From assembly GCF_947331435.1 (NCBI RefSeq), contig NZ_CAMZOF010000002.1, positions 496,001-560,000 on the forward strand: a DNA stretch of 64,000 nucleotides. Reading direction: 5' to 3'. The notes below the pieces were generated by a model that was given only the letters and a program-made list of their open reading frames with translations, searched no databases and was not told the DNA's origin. The position numbers and the translations under genes were made by a program. Below, piece after piece: positions 25,748-34,045 of the stretch. The stretch is from Pelagibius sp. Alg239-R121 (GTDB taxonomy: Bacteria; Pseudomonadota; Alphaproteobacteria; Kiloniellales; Kiloniellaceae). The first letter of the stretch is position 1. Each line of letters begins with the position of its first letter.

Positions 25748-27043
25748 GTGATCGGCGGAGAGAAAGTTTCAGATAATTTGGCGCTTGGAATTGATGTCGG
25801 TACGACGGGTGTCAGAGCCGTGGCCATCGATGAATCAGGTACCGAGGTTGCCCGCGCAGACACGCCGATGGCGATCGCCGGACCGAACCCGCGCAGTCCG
25901 GCAGTCTGGTGGACCGCCACGACTAGAACGCTTCAAGCTTTGATGCATGAAGTGGATATGTCTCGCATCAAGGCCGTCGCCGTGGACGGCACCTCCGGAA
26001 CACTCTTGGCAATCGATGCCAACGGAATGCCGCTCGGCAACGCCCTGATGTACAACGATGTGGCCAGCACTCCGGACGCCATCGCCGATCTCGCGGCACA
26101 CGCGCCCAAGACGTCTGCCGCCCACGGCCCGACCTCCGGCCTGCTGAAAGTCATTCGATTGCAGGATACCGAGGGGACGTCGAAAGTTGTCCATCAGGCC
26201 GACTGGATTGCTGGCTGTCTCACGGGACGCTTCGATATCAGTGACGAGAATAATGCGCTGAAGACCGGATATGATCCCGTAGAACGCTGCTGGCCCGGTT
26301 GGCTTGAACAAACCGCTGTCAAATTACCACTGCTGCCGGACGTCGCTGAGCCCGGCAGCGTCATCGCCGAAATTAAATCGGATGTTGCCGCGCAGTTCGC
26401 GATTGCCCGCAATGCCGTGGTCGCGGCGGGCACGACGGACGGCTGCGCTTCGTTCCTGGCGACCGGTGCCGAAAAGCCCGGCGACGCCGTGACCGCCCTC
26501 GGCTCGACACTGGTGCTCAAAATGCTCTCGGATGAACCGCTTTTCGCGCCCGAGTACGGCCTCTACAGTCACCGTATCGGCGATCGCTGGCTCGCAGGCG
26601 GCGCCTCGAATTCCGGCGGAGCGGTTTTGGCGAAACACTTCACTCCCGAGCGCATCCAAGCGCTTTCCGCGGAGATCGATCCCGATAAGCTTCTGGACTT
26701 CGGCTACTATCCACTCACCAAGGCGGGCGAGCGCTTCCCGATCAATGATCCGGAATTACCGCCCCGTATGGATCCACGGCCTTTGAGTGACGGTCAGTAT
26801 TTGCAAGCGATCCTGGAAGGAATAGCCGATGTGGAGGCGCTCGGATATCAGCGCCTCAAAGAACTTGGCGCGCCGGATCTCAAGTTTCTTCGCACGGTAG
26901 GCGGCGGCGCGAAGAACGCAGCCTGGACGGCCATACGCCAAAGAAAGCTTTCCGTTCCCTTCGTGACGCCGGCTTCCCAGGACGCTGCCGCGGGAACGGC
27001 CCGGCTGGCCCTGTCCGGGGCGCATACTGCGGGCCTTATATGA
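25748..27043 (+). CDS. FGGY kinase, D-ribulokinase-like
   Basis: A 431-residue sugar kinase smaller than standard FGGY enzymes. Motifs LGIDVGTTGVRAVAIDESG, VAVDGTSGTLLAID, QADWIAGCLTG, NALKTGYDP, AGTTDGCASFLATGA and LGSTLVLKML closely match the cyanobacterial/plant D-ribulose kinase (SePSK) as I remember it, including HRIGDRWLAGGASNSGG and GGGAKNAAW. It probably makes ribulose 5-phosphate. The annotated GTG at 25748 is the most upstream start; a TTG at 25778 behind GGAGAGA is an alternative. ATGA overlap with the HAD gene. It is separated from the upstream operon by two palindromic repeats and may have its own promoter. Confidence 0.82.
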   Translation: MIGGEKVSDNLALGIDVGTTGVRAVAIDESGTEVARADTPMAIAGPNPRSPAVWWTATTRTLQALMHEVDMSRIKAVAVDGTSGTLLAIDANGMPLGNALMYNDVASTPDAIADLAAHAPKTSAAHGPTSGLLKVIRLQDTEGTSKVVHQADWIAGCLTGRFDISDENNALKTGYDPVERCWPGWLEQTAVKLPLLPDVAEPGSVIAEIKSDVAAQFAIARNAVVAAGTTDGCASFLATGAEKPGDAVTALGSTLVLKMLSDEPLFAPEYGLYSHRIGDRWLAGGASNSGGAVLAKHFTPERIQALSAEIDPDKLLDFGYYPLTKAGERFPINDPELPPRMDPRPLSDGQYLQAILEGIADVEALGYQRLKELGAPDLKFLRTVGGGAKNAAWTAIRQRKLSVPFVTPASQDAAAGTARLALSGAHTAGLI

Positions 27044-27882
27044 CCTCTTCCAAAACACTTGGCGGGCTGGAAGAAATTGCCGGGAACTACGATCTCTTTC
27101 TGGTCGATCAGTTTGGCGTTCTGCACGATGGGCATACGCCCTACGCCGGCGCAATCCGCGTTCTCGAAGAGTTGAAATCCTGCGGAAAGCAAATCGTCCT
27201 GCTTTCCAACTCGGGCAAACGCTCGGCACCAAATGCGGAGCGCTTGAGCCGCTTGGGGTTTACGGAAGATCTTTACCACCTGCTGGTCACCTCAGGCGAA
27301 GTTGCCTGGCATCAACTCTCCTCCAACACTGCAACGCTGGAAAAACGGCGCTGTCTTCTGCTGTCGCGAGGCGGCGACCGGTCCGCGGTTGAGGGCTTGA
27401 ATCTGCAGTTGGTTGAAGACGGTACCGAGGCTGACATCGTCTTGATTTCCGGCAGCGAAGGCAGCCAGATCGGATTGGAAGTCTATGCCGAACGGCTGCG
27501 GCCCGCAGCCCAACGGGGCGTTGCTTGCCTCTGCACCAATCCCGACAAATTGATGATTACACCGGCTGGCCTGGATTTTGGCGCAGGTCGCATCGCCGAG
27601 CTCTATGAGTCACTCGGCGGTTCTGTACAGTGGATCGGCAAGCCCTGGTCCGCCATCTATCGCTTCGCCATGGAGCGTAGCGGTAATCCGGCCCCTGAAC
27701 GCGTGATCGGTATAGGCGACAGCGTCGAACACGACATTGCAGGCGCCGGCGGCATCGGCGCCGCAAGCGTTCTGATAAAAGCGGGGATCCTTGCCGATAC
27801 CAACAACAGGGATCTCTCGGAACTTTTCGAAAAGCACGGGGCGACGCCCGACTTCCTGCTTCAATCCTTTGTTTGGAACTGA
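27040..27882 (+). CDS. HAD-IIA family phosphatase (TIGR01459-like)
   Basis: A 280-residue haloacid-dehalogenase hydrolase of the IIA group. It has motif I DLFLVDQFGVLHDG (about residues 18-31), motif II LLSNSGKR, and motif IV VIGIGDSVEHDIAGAGG. This group hydrolyses sugar phosphates or phosphoglycolate-like by-products. It overlaps the ribulokinase-like gene and could remove dead-end phosphoesters of the polyol pathway. The substrate is unknown. It is the last gene of the plus-strand cluster and converges with an EamA exporter. Confidence 0.82.
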   Translation: MTSSKTLGGLEEIAGNYDLFLVDQFGVLHDGHTPYAGAIRVLEELKSCGKQIVLLSNSGKRSAPNAERLSRLGFTEDLYHLLVTSGEVAWHQLSSNTATLEKRRCLLLSRGGDRSAVEGLNLQLVEDGTEADIVLISGSEGSQIGLEVYAERLRPAAQRGVACLCTNPDKLMITPAGLDFGAGRIAELYESLGGSVQWIGKPWSAIYRFAMERSGNPAPERVIGIGDSVEHDIAGAGGIGAASVLIKAGILADTNNRDLSELFEKHGATPDFLLQSFVWN

Positions 27883-27934
27883 TCCCTCAGAGCAGAGCCG
27901 GCAATCAACACCAAGCAGCGTTGACAATAACTCT

Positions 27935-28813
27935 TCATACTTCCGGGCAAGCTTCCTTCTGGCCACCTCGTTCGATAAGGATGGCCGCAACACCCGCGAT
28001 GACAATTGCACCGCCGGCCATGACCTGCAGGCTCAGCGTTTCGCCGAGAAAAAGAACACCTCCGATAACCGAGAACACCGGCAACAGCAGGAGAAACGGC
28101 GCGACCATGTTGACCGGATGCCGTCGTAAAAGCGTGTACCAAAGACCATAACCGGCCGCCGTCATAATCAGCCCGAGGTAAAGCACGGTCCCCCACACGA
28201 CCCAACCGGCCGAGGTCATCGCCTGCATATGATTCTCTTCGAAAACCAGCGACATAATGAGAAGCTGCGGTGCGGCAAAAACCGCGACCCAGGCGGTCAT
28301 GGTAATGCCGTCAATCTCCTTCAGCTTCCGGATCAGGATCTGCCCGAAAGCCCAGGCGCAGGCACCGCCGACCACCATGAACATTGAACTCCAGGCACCG
28401 TTCAGCTTCGGCTCGCCGGCAATGAGCATCACGCCGCCAAAAGCCATGGCGATCCCGAACCACTTTCTTACGCTCGGCTGCTCCTTCAGAAACAGGACTC
28501 CGAACAACACGAGAAACGGCACCTCCAGCTGCACGACAAGCGCCGTAACCGACGCATCCAGTCCAAGCATCCCGGTAAAGGTCAGGCTGTATTGAATGGC
28601 GGCCGAGATGATCGCAATTCCGCAGATCCTCCCCAATGCCCAGACCGGCGGCTTTACGAACCATACCAGCGCCAAGGCCGTAACCGTGAAACGCAGGGAC
28701 ATCAGCAGGATCGGCGGAAAGTGATCGATGGCAGCCTTCGCCACGACAATGCCCATACCCCAGGTGAAGGCAACGGCGATGCCCATTGCAATATCGAGCC
28801 GGGTCAGGCGCAT
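27935..28813 (-). CDS. EamA/DMT-family transporter
   Basis: A 292-residue membrane protein with about ten predicted helices in two EamA repeats (approximately residues 5-135 and 145-280). The PVFSVIGGVLFLGETLSLQVMAGGAIVIAGV stretch near the end is typical of drug/metabolite exporters. It probably exports amino acids or another small metabolite. It is divergent from a second EamA gene and convergent with the HAD gene. Substrate not identifiable. Confidence 0.85.
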   Translation of the reverse strand: MRLTRLDIAMGIAVAFTWGMGIVVAKAAIDHFPPILLMSLRFTVTALALVWFVKPPVWALGRICGIAIISAAIQYSLTFTGMLGLDASVTALVVQLEVPFLVLFGVLFLKEQPSVRKWFGIAMAFGGVMLIAGEPKLNGAWSSMFMVVGGACAWAFGQILIRKLKEIDGITMTAWVAVFAAPQLLIMSLVFEENHMQAMTSAGWVVWGTVLYLGLIMTAAGYGLWYTLLRRHPVNMVAPFLLLLPVFSVIGGVLFLGETLSLQVMAGGAIVIAGVAAILIERGGQKEACPEV

Positions 28814-28839
28814 CTGTGTCGATCCTTGGTGTTAAGAAG

Positions 28840-28891
28840 CCGCTTTAAAGCGGTGACGCTAAGCCTTTACCGCGTCCTGGTCACGCGGTAA
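28840..28891. promoter_or_regulatory. Two perfect dyads between divergent EamA genes
   Basis: A 14-base palindrome CCGCTTTAAAGCGG lies at 28840-28853, and a 9-bp inverted repeat TTACCGCGT/ACGCGGTAA (28867-28875 and 28883-28891) surrounds a 7-base loop. They sit in the 216-base region that must hold the promoters of both exporter genes, so operator sites are a fair guess. No T run follows the second dyad, making a terminator less likely. No adjacent regulator gene identifies the ligand protein. Confidence 0.6.
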
Positions 28892-29029
28892 GACGTCGGG
28901 CCGTTGCGTTTTCTGAGAATGATCTTTAGGTGCTGCTCCCGCATTCCTTAATGAACGCACAAAAGCAGACACCACGCAGTGTGGCACCCGTCGAACGGGC
29001 GCAGCGGTTAGTTTATTAGACAGGTATCA

Positions 29030-29926
29030 ATGTCCTCAATCCCGGCCACCAACGAATTGACCGCGCCCGTGCCCTCGATCGGCCGCGCCGTGGCCTGGAT
29101 ATCGGTGGCACTTGTCTCCTTCTCTGTGATGGCGGTTGCGGGCCGGGAAATCGCGCCCGATCTCGATACTTTTTCGATCATGCTCTACCGCAGCCTTTTC
29201 GGTCTGACGCTGGTGCTCAGTTTCCTCCTGGTCTTTCGACGAGGCGTCTCGGCCGTAAAAACCCGTCGACTGCCGCTGCACCTGATCCGGAACCTGTTCC
29301 ATTTTGCCGGGCAGAACCTATGGTTTTACGCGGTTGCGCTGGTGCCTCTTGCGCAGGTCTTCGCACTCGAACTGACCACGCCGATCTGGGTTGCCCTGTT
29401 GGCGCCTCTGCTGCTGGGCGAACGCTTTACGGCCCTGCGTCTCGGCGCGATCATACTCGGTTTCATCGGTATCCTGATCGTCGTTCGCCCCGGCTTCACG
29501 ACCCTCGGCCCGGGTGAACTTGCCGCCATCGCCTGTGTCGCCGGCTTTGTCGGAACTGTCATCGGCACAAAGAAACTCACCGGAACGGAAACCACGCTGA
29601 CAATCATGTTCTGGATGACCCTGTCGCAGACGGTCATGGCGCTGGTCATGCTGAAGGGCGTGCCGATTATCCCCCAAGCGGCGACGATTCCCTGGGTTCT
29701 TCTGGTCGGCATCTGCGGTCTGTCAGCGCATTTCAGCATCGCCCAGGCTTTCCGCTATGCCGACGCCTCCATCGTGGCACCGATGGATTTCCTTCGGCTC
29801 CCCCTGATCGCTGTTGTCGGCATGATCGTCTATGGCGAAAGCCTCGACATCTGGGTTTTCGTCGGCGGTGTCATCGTGTTCCTCGGGAACTACCTGACGA
29901 TCCAAACCGCACGGCGGCGCGGCTAA
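29030..29926 (+). CDS. EamA/DMT-family transporter
   Basis: A 298-residue membrane protein with about ten helices and two EamA repeats. LIRNLFHFAGQNLWFYAVALVPLAQVFALE and IAQAFRYADASIVAPMDFLRLPLIAVVGMI mark the RhaT/YdcZ-like branch of the superfamily. It is the divergent neighbour of the exporter at 27935-28813. Exported or imported substrate is unknown. The start at ATG 29030 is not backed by a strong ribosome site (GACAGGT region), but matches the hydrophobic N-terminus. Confidence 0.85.
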   Translation: MSSIPATNELTAPVPSIGRAVAWISVALVSFSVMAVAGREIAPDLDTFSIMLYRSLFGLTLVLSFLLVFRRGVSAVKTRRLPLHLIRNLFHFAGQNLWFYAVALVPLAQVFALELTTPIWVALLAPLLLGERFTALRLGAIILGFIGILIVVRPGFTTLGPGELAAIACVAGFVGTVIGTKKLTGTETTLTIMFWMTLSQTVMALVMLKGVPIIPQAATIPWVLLVGICGLSAHFSIAQAFRYADASIVAPMDFLRLPLIAVVGMIVYGESLDIWVFVGGVIVFLGNYLTIQTARRRG

Positions 29927-30011
29927 GCACGCAGGCACAAATCCCTCTCACGGTATCGCGGTACAGGAAACAGGCGGCACGCCCCAAGAGTCTTACCTGT
30001 GACCGGCCCCT

Positions 30012-30048
30012 GGTTTCCGGTTTCTGGTCTCCGGTCTCCGGTCTCCGG
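30012..30048 (+). repeat. Short heptamer tandem repeat
   Basis: Five copies of a seven-base unit (GGTTTCC, GGTTTCT, GGTCTCC three times) end with GG. The stretch is non-coding, between the second EamA gene and the stress operon promoter. It is a simple sequence repeat that may vary in number between strains. Confidence 0.85.
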
Positions 30049-30090
30049 CGAACACTGCCCCTTTATCATCAAAACAACCTGATCGAGAAA

Positions 30091-30149
30091 TTACATTTGT
30101 AATTATTTGTACTACATATGTTGACATTTCTCCTATAAGTGTATATAAA
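30091..30149 (+). promoter_or_regulatory. Near-consensus sigma-70 promoter with operator-like dyad, upstream of the PspA operon
   Basis: TTGACA at 30121-30126 and TATAAA at 30144-30149 are separated by exactly 17 bases, close to the sigma-70 consensus. Just upstream, TTACA and TGTAA form a dyad with two-base centre at 30091-30102, in an AT-rich patch unlike the surroundings. A strong core promoter next to an inverted repeat suggests control by a repressor, possibly the RHH-like first gene of the operon. The ATG of that gene lies 48 bases after the -10. Confidence 0.75.
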
Positions 30150-30196
30150 TCGATTCATGTTCAGTCTTGAATTGCGCTTTCCCTGGGTGAAATCAC

Positions 30197-30718
30197 ATGG
30201 TCGAAAAGTCTGTTCCCTTGAGCGTTCGCATGAGCGCGAACGACATGGCAATGCTGTCTTCTCTTGTATTGCCAGGCGCCATCACCCCCAGCGAAAAGCT
30301 GCGAAAACTCGTTCGAGACGCCTACAGGAGGGAAACGGCGAAGCATCAATTCGACGCTGCGCTGGAGTTGAGCGAAGAGCAGGTCAATCCGACCGCGCAC
30401 AATGTGAGAGTCGCGGAGGCAAGACACCATCTTCACTCGGAGTTTCTGCTCCAGGTTCTGAACTGGCTACCCGACGTCATCGCCCTGGCAATGACGAGAT
30501 CCGGCGAGAAAACGCTTAATCCAGAGCAGCTTGCAGAGCTCGAACAGGAGCTCGCAGATCGTGTTTTCGCCTTGATGATTGCGGTTCTGAATATGGCAAT
30601 AACCGCGGATCAACAGTGTTACGAGCCGAAAGTTCTGCTGCAGCGCATGCCTTCTGTGCTCGCGGTCTCCCGGCTTCTGGATAGTGTCGTCGCCATCAAT
30701 TATGGAGAACGAAAATGA
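30197..30718 (+). CDS. Unknown protein with RHH-like N-terminus, first gene of the PspA/flotillin operon
   Basis: A 173-residue cytoplasmic protein. The N-terminus (PLSVRMSANDMAMLSSL, then ITPSEKLRKLVRDAYRRE, about residues 6-46) has the beta-helix-helix pattern of ribbon-helix-helix DNA-binding domains. The rest is helical with amphipathic segments and no known domain. It overlaps the PspA gene by four bases and lies behind a strong promoter with an inverted repeat, so it could be an operon repressor or a partner of PspA. I do not recognise the family; function is not claimed. Confidence 0.65.
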   Translation: MVEKSVPLSVRMSANDMAMLSSLVLPGAITPSEKLRKLVRDAYRRETAKHQFDAALELSEEQVNPTAHNVRVAEARHHLHSEFLLQVLNWLPDVIALAMTRSGEKTLNPEQLAELEQELADRVFALMIAVLNMAITADQQCYEPKVLLQRMPSVLAVSRLLDSVVAINYGERK

Positions 30719-31392
30719 GTGAATCTCTTGCCGGTCGTGTGAAACGACTGATCTCTGGAAGCGCCAACATGGTCGTCTCAGCGATGGAAGATATGGCGCC
30801 CGAAATGGTTATGGAGGAAGCGATCCGCGAGATCGATACCGCCATCGACGACATCCGTGTCGAGCTTGGCCAGGTGATGACCCGGCAGTATCACGCGAGC
30901 CAGCGGATCGGCTCTGAAAATCAGCGCCATGAAGACTTAAGCGAGAAAATCAGAGTTGCCCTCCGGGAGGAGCGCGCGGATCTGGCGGAGGCGGGAGTGG
31001 CCCGGCTGCTCGACATCGAAGCACAGATTCCTCTGCTCGAATCAGTCCTCGCGGAAACCCGGGAAACGCAGGCGGAACTGGAAGGTTACATCAGCGCGCT
31101 ACAGGCCCGCCGCAGAGAAATGCGGGAGGAGTTGAAACAATTTCTGAACGCGACGCAATCCGCAGCAACTCAGCCTGAAGTGTTGGGAGCGGCCGACAGT
31201 GCCAGCGGTGTTGAACGCCGGGTGGAAAAAGCCTCCCAAAGTTTCGATCGGATCATGGAGCGCGCCAGTGGTGTGGGGCGCGGCGATATCGCCCTCGACC
31301 GTAAGACGTTGGCCGCTACTGCTGAGCTGGAAGAGCTTGCCCGCAGAAACCGCGTAAAGGAACGCATGGTGGCCTTTAGAGAACGGGGATAG
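30715..31392 (+). CDS. PspA/IM30-family membrane-stress protein
   Basis: A 225-residue, highly helical protein of the PspA/VIPP1 (ESCRT-III-like) family. Coiled-coil helices run from about residue 25 to 145, and a C-terminal helical region (about 175-222) follows a short linker. The family binds stressed or curved inner membrane and stabilises it, often under a sigma factor or regulator. The N-terminus MSESLAGRVKRLISGSANMVVSAMEDMAPEMVMEEAIREI keeps the PspA-typical amphipathic start. Overlaps the preceding RHH-like gene; the YqiJ and flotillin genes follow. Confidence 0.85.
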   Translation: MSESLAGRVKRLISGSANMVVSAMEDMAPEMVMEEAIREIDTAIDDIRVELGQVMTRQYHASQRIGSENQRHEDLSEKIRVALREERADLAEAGVARLLDIEAQIPLLESVLAETRETQAELEGYISALQARRREMREELKQFLNATQSAATQPEVLGAADSASGVERRVEKASQSFDRIMERASGVGRGDIALDRKTLAATAELEELARRNRVKERMVAFRERG

Positions 31393-31486
31393 CTCCGCAA
31401 CCGGTGCCTCTTTCAACAGGTTAAAGGATTAATGTTCCTGACCGAATCCGACACAAACGATCGCACTCAAGTAGGGGAGATTGCTC

Positions 31487-32191
31487 ATGATCGATTTACT
31501 TCTGGCCTCAGACTCACGACCTTTCTCGGTCGCCCTAGCAATGATGTCCGGCCTTGCGGTACTCGAAATAGGTTTCCTGCTTGGCGGCCTGGGGGGAATA
31601 TCCCAGCTGATCGATGCGGTGCTGCCGGAAGGATTGAGCGCGGGCGTAGATCTGGACCTGGATGCTGATATCGAGGCCGACGCGGATTTGCCTGACGGCA
31701 ACGGCCCGTCGTTTCTTCAAGGTGTGTTGGGGTTTTTCGGCATTGGCACGGTGCCGTTCCTCGTCGTCCTGGTCGCGTTCCTGACCTCTTTCGGTCTGGT
31801 CGGGCTGGCGGAGCAGTATCTGGTTAAAGCGCTCACAGGCACTTACCTTCCCGCAACCATCGCGTCGATGCCTGCCTTGATCCTCGGGTCGTCCCTGAGT
31901 GGCCGTATCGCGCTCTTCTTCGGAAGACTGATCCCAAGCGTCGAAACCGACGCGGTGTCTTCGGAAACCTTCGTTGGGCGGGTGGCCAGGATCACCGTGG
32001 GAACGGCGCAACAGGGCCAGCCTGCCCAAGCACGGCTGCACGACCAGAAAGGCCACAGTCACGTGGTTTTGGTGGAACCCGACCAGGACCACCAGACTCT
32101 CCCGGAGGGAAGCAGCGTCCTTTTGGTGTCCCGCGAAAGCAGCATTTTCCGCGCGATCCCGGCACCGAGCGATTCCCTCTACGAACAATAG
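31487..32191 (+). CDS. YqiJ-like membrane protein with OB-fold domain
   Basis: A 234-residue inner-membrane protein. ATG 31487 is chosen over the TTG at 31481 since GGGGAG lies upstream. Membrane segments occur at about residues 15-45, 82-110 and 120-145; an acidic loop (DLDLDADIEADADLPDG) lies between the first two. The C-terminal 80 residues form a soluble OB-fold/NfeD-like domain (FVGRVARITVG and HVVLVEPD). YqiJ-type proteins are encoded beside flotillin YqiK and help form flotillin membrane complexes. Located directly before the flotillin gene. Confidence 0.8.
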   Translation: MIDLLLASDSRPFSVALAMMSGLAVLEIGFLLGGLGGISQLIDAVLPEGLSAGVDLDLDADIEADADLPDGNGPSFLQGVLGFFGIGTVPFLVVLVAFLTSFGLVGLAEQYLVKALTGTYLPATIASMPALILGSSLSGRIALFFGRLIPSVETDAVSSETFVGRVARITVGTAQQGQPAQARLHDQKGHSHVVLVEPDQDHQTLPEGSSVLLVSRESSIFRAIPAPSDSLYEQ

Positions 32192-32221
32192 ATTTTCGAT
32201 AACGGCGTAAGGAGTATTGGT

Positions 32222-33982
32222 ATGAATGATTTAATTGGTATTGGAATTACAGCAGGCCTCGCCCTGCTGGCTTTAATCACCATCAGCTTGATCTTTGCCC
32301 GGCTTTATGTCCGGGCCTCAAAGGAAGTCTCCTTTGTGAGAACGGGTCTGGGTGGACAGAAAGTTGTGCTTAACGGCGGCACCCTGGTGTTTCCGGTTTT
32401 GCACGAGGCGATCCCGGTGAACATGAACACCCTGCGCCTCGAAGTGCAACGCTCCAACGAACAGGCGCTCATCACACGCGATCGTATGCGCGTCGATGTG
32501 CTGGCCGAGTTCTACGTGCGGGTTCAGCCGACCTCGGAATCCATCGCTGCGGCCGCTCAGACTCTGGGCCAGCGGACAATGCAGCCCGATGCCCTGAAAG
32601 ACCTGATCGAGGGCAAATTCGTCGACGCCTTGCGCGCGGTCGCGGCAGAAATGACCATGGAAGAACTGCACGAGCAACGTGTCAGCTTTGTGCAAAAAGT
32701 GCAGAAAGCTGTCTCCGAGGACTTGCTGCAGAACGGTCTCGAGCTGGAATCCGTCTCGCTCACCGGTCTCGATCAGACCAAGAAGGAGTTCTTCAGCTCC
32801 GACAACGCGTTCGATGCGGCCGGTCTGACCAAGCTGACCGAGGAGATCGAGGCAAAGCGCAAACGGCGCAACGACATCGAGCAGGATACGCGCGTCGAAA
32901 TCGAACAGAAAAATATGCAGGCCGAGCAACAGCGCCTGCAGATCTCCCGCGATGTCGAATACGCCCGGCTGGAACAGGAACGCGAAGTCTCGGTTCGTAA
33001 AGCCACGCAAGCCAGTGAAATCGCACGCGAAGAAGCCGAACGCACGCGGATTGCGGACGAAGCGCGGATTCTTGCCGCCCAGGAAGTCGAACTGGCGAAG
33101 ATCAGTGCGGAACGGGAGACGGAAGAGCGCCGCATTGAGAAGGAGCGGACCATCCGCGAAAAGGATATCGATCGCGAGAAGACGGTCGAGGTCGCCAATC
33201 AGGACCGGACCATCGCAATCGCTGAAAAATCCCAGCAACAGGCTGCTGCTCAGGCAGAGGCCGACCGCGCCCGCGCCATTGCCGTGCAGGCCGAAGAGCA
33301 GGTCGTGACGGTACGGGAAACCGAACGCTCCGAGCGCGAAAAGGCGATCGAGCTGATCGAAGCCAGCAAAGAGGCCGAACGTAGCGCCATTGCCGTCCAG
33401 GTGAAGGCGGAAGCCGAAAAAATGGCGGCGGAAGACGAGGCCGATGCCATCACCACGCTGGCACAGGCGGGCGCAAGCAAGAGCCGCATCGAAGCCGAAG
33501 GTGATGCCGAGGCTGAAAAGTTGCGGGCGGAAGCTGCGCGGCTGCGTTACGAAGTTGATGCCAAGGGTCGCATGGCACTCAACGAGGCCGACAATCTGCT
33601 GTCAGATGACATCGTGCAGATGAAGGTGCGCCTGGCCCTGATCGAGCAGATGCGCGATATCATCCGCGAATCGGTCAAGCCGATGGAGAACATCGACTCC
33701 ATCAAGATCCTGCAGCTTGACGGCATAGCCCCAATGGGCGGCAACGGTGCGGCCAGCGCCGGAAATGGAACCGGAGGCGGCGGAGCCGATCAGATCGTGC
33801 AAAGCGCGCTGAAGTACCGGGCGCAGGCACCGCTGGTCGACGGCCTGCTGAAAGAACTGGGTCTGGAGAACGGCGATTGGAGCAACATGACCGCCGCGCT
33901 CAATGAGCAGCTGAACGGCAAAGCTGCGCAAATTCTGCCGAGCAGCGACAGCCCGCCGGAAGCGCCGGCTTCGCAAGCCTAA
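32222..33982 (+). CDS. Flotillin-family (YqiK-like) membrane scaffold
   Basis: A 586-residue protein anchored by an N-terminal membrane helix (about residues 6-27), then a band-7/SPFH domain (about 30-200) and a very long charged coiled coil (about 220-470) rich in Glu, Lys, Arg and Ala, ending with a flotillin C-terminal region and a short glycine-rich linker (GNGAASAGNGTGGGGA). It probably oligomerises at the inner membrane and organises microdomains. Together with PspA and the YqiJ-like protein it forms a membrane-integrity operon. Length matches the family. Confidence 0.92.
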   Translation: MNDLIGIGITAGLALLALITISLIFARLYVRASKEVSFVRTGLGGQKVVLNGGTLVFPVLHEAIPVNMNTLRLEVQRSNEQALITRDRMRVDVLAEFYVRVQPTSESIAAAAQTLGQRTMQPDALKDLIEGKFVDALRAVAAEMTMEELHEQRVSFVQKVQKAVSEDLLQNGLELESVSLTGLDQTKKEFFSSDNAFDAAGLTKLTEEIEAKRKRRNDIEQDTRVEIEQKNMQAEQQRLQISRDVEYARLEQEREVSVRKATQASEIAREEAERTRIADEARILAAQEVELAKISAERETEERRIEKERTIREKDIDREKTVEVANQDRTIAIAEKSQQQAAAQAEADRARAIAVQAEEQVVTVRETERSEREKAIELIEASKEAERSAIAVQVKAEAEKMAAEDEADAITTLAQAGASKSRIEAEGDAEAEKLRAEAARLRYEVDAKGRMALNEADNLLSDDIVQMKVRLALIEQMRDIIRESVKPMENIDSIKILQLDGIAPMGGNGAASAGNGTGGGGADQIVQSALKYRAQAPLVDGLLKELGLENGDWSNMTAALNEQLNGKAAQILPSSDSPPEAPASQA

Positions 33983-34007
33983 TCTGCATAACAGGCGAAA
34001 ACAGACC

Positions 34008-34039
34008 CCGCCGGTCTTCTTTAAAAAGGAGATCGGCGG
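34008..34039. terminator. Hairpin between flotillin and NnrS genes (likely bidirectional terminator)
   Basis: A stem of about 15 bp pairs 34008-34022 with 34025-34039 (CCGCCG with CGGCGG at the base and AT-rich pairs at the tip, only G-T wobbles breaking it). It lies between convergent genes and can serve both. No long T run is visible on either strand, so termination may be partial. Confidence 0.65.
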
Positions 34040-34045
34040 TTGCCG

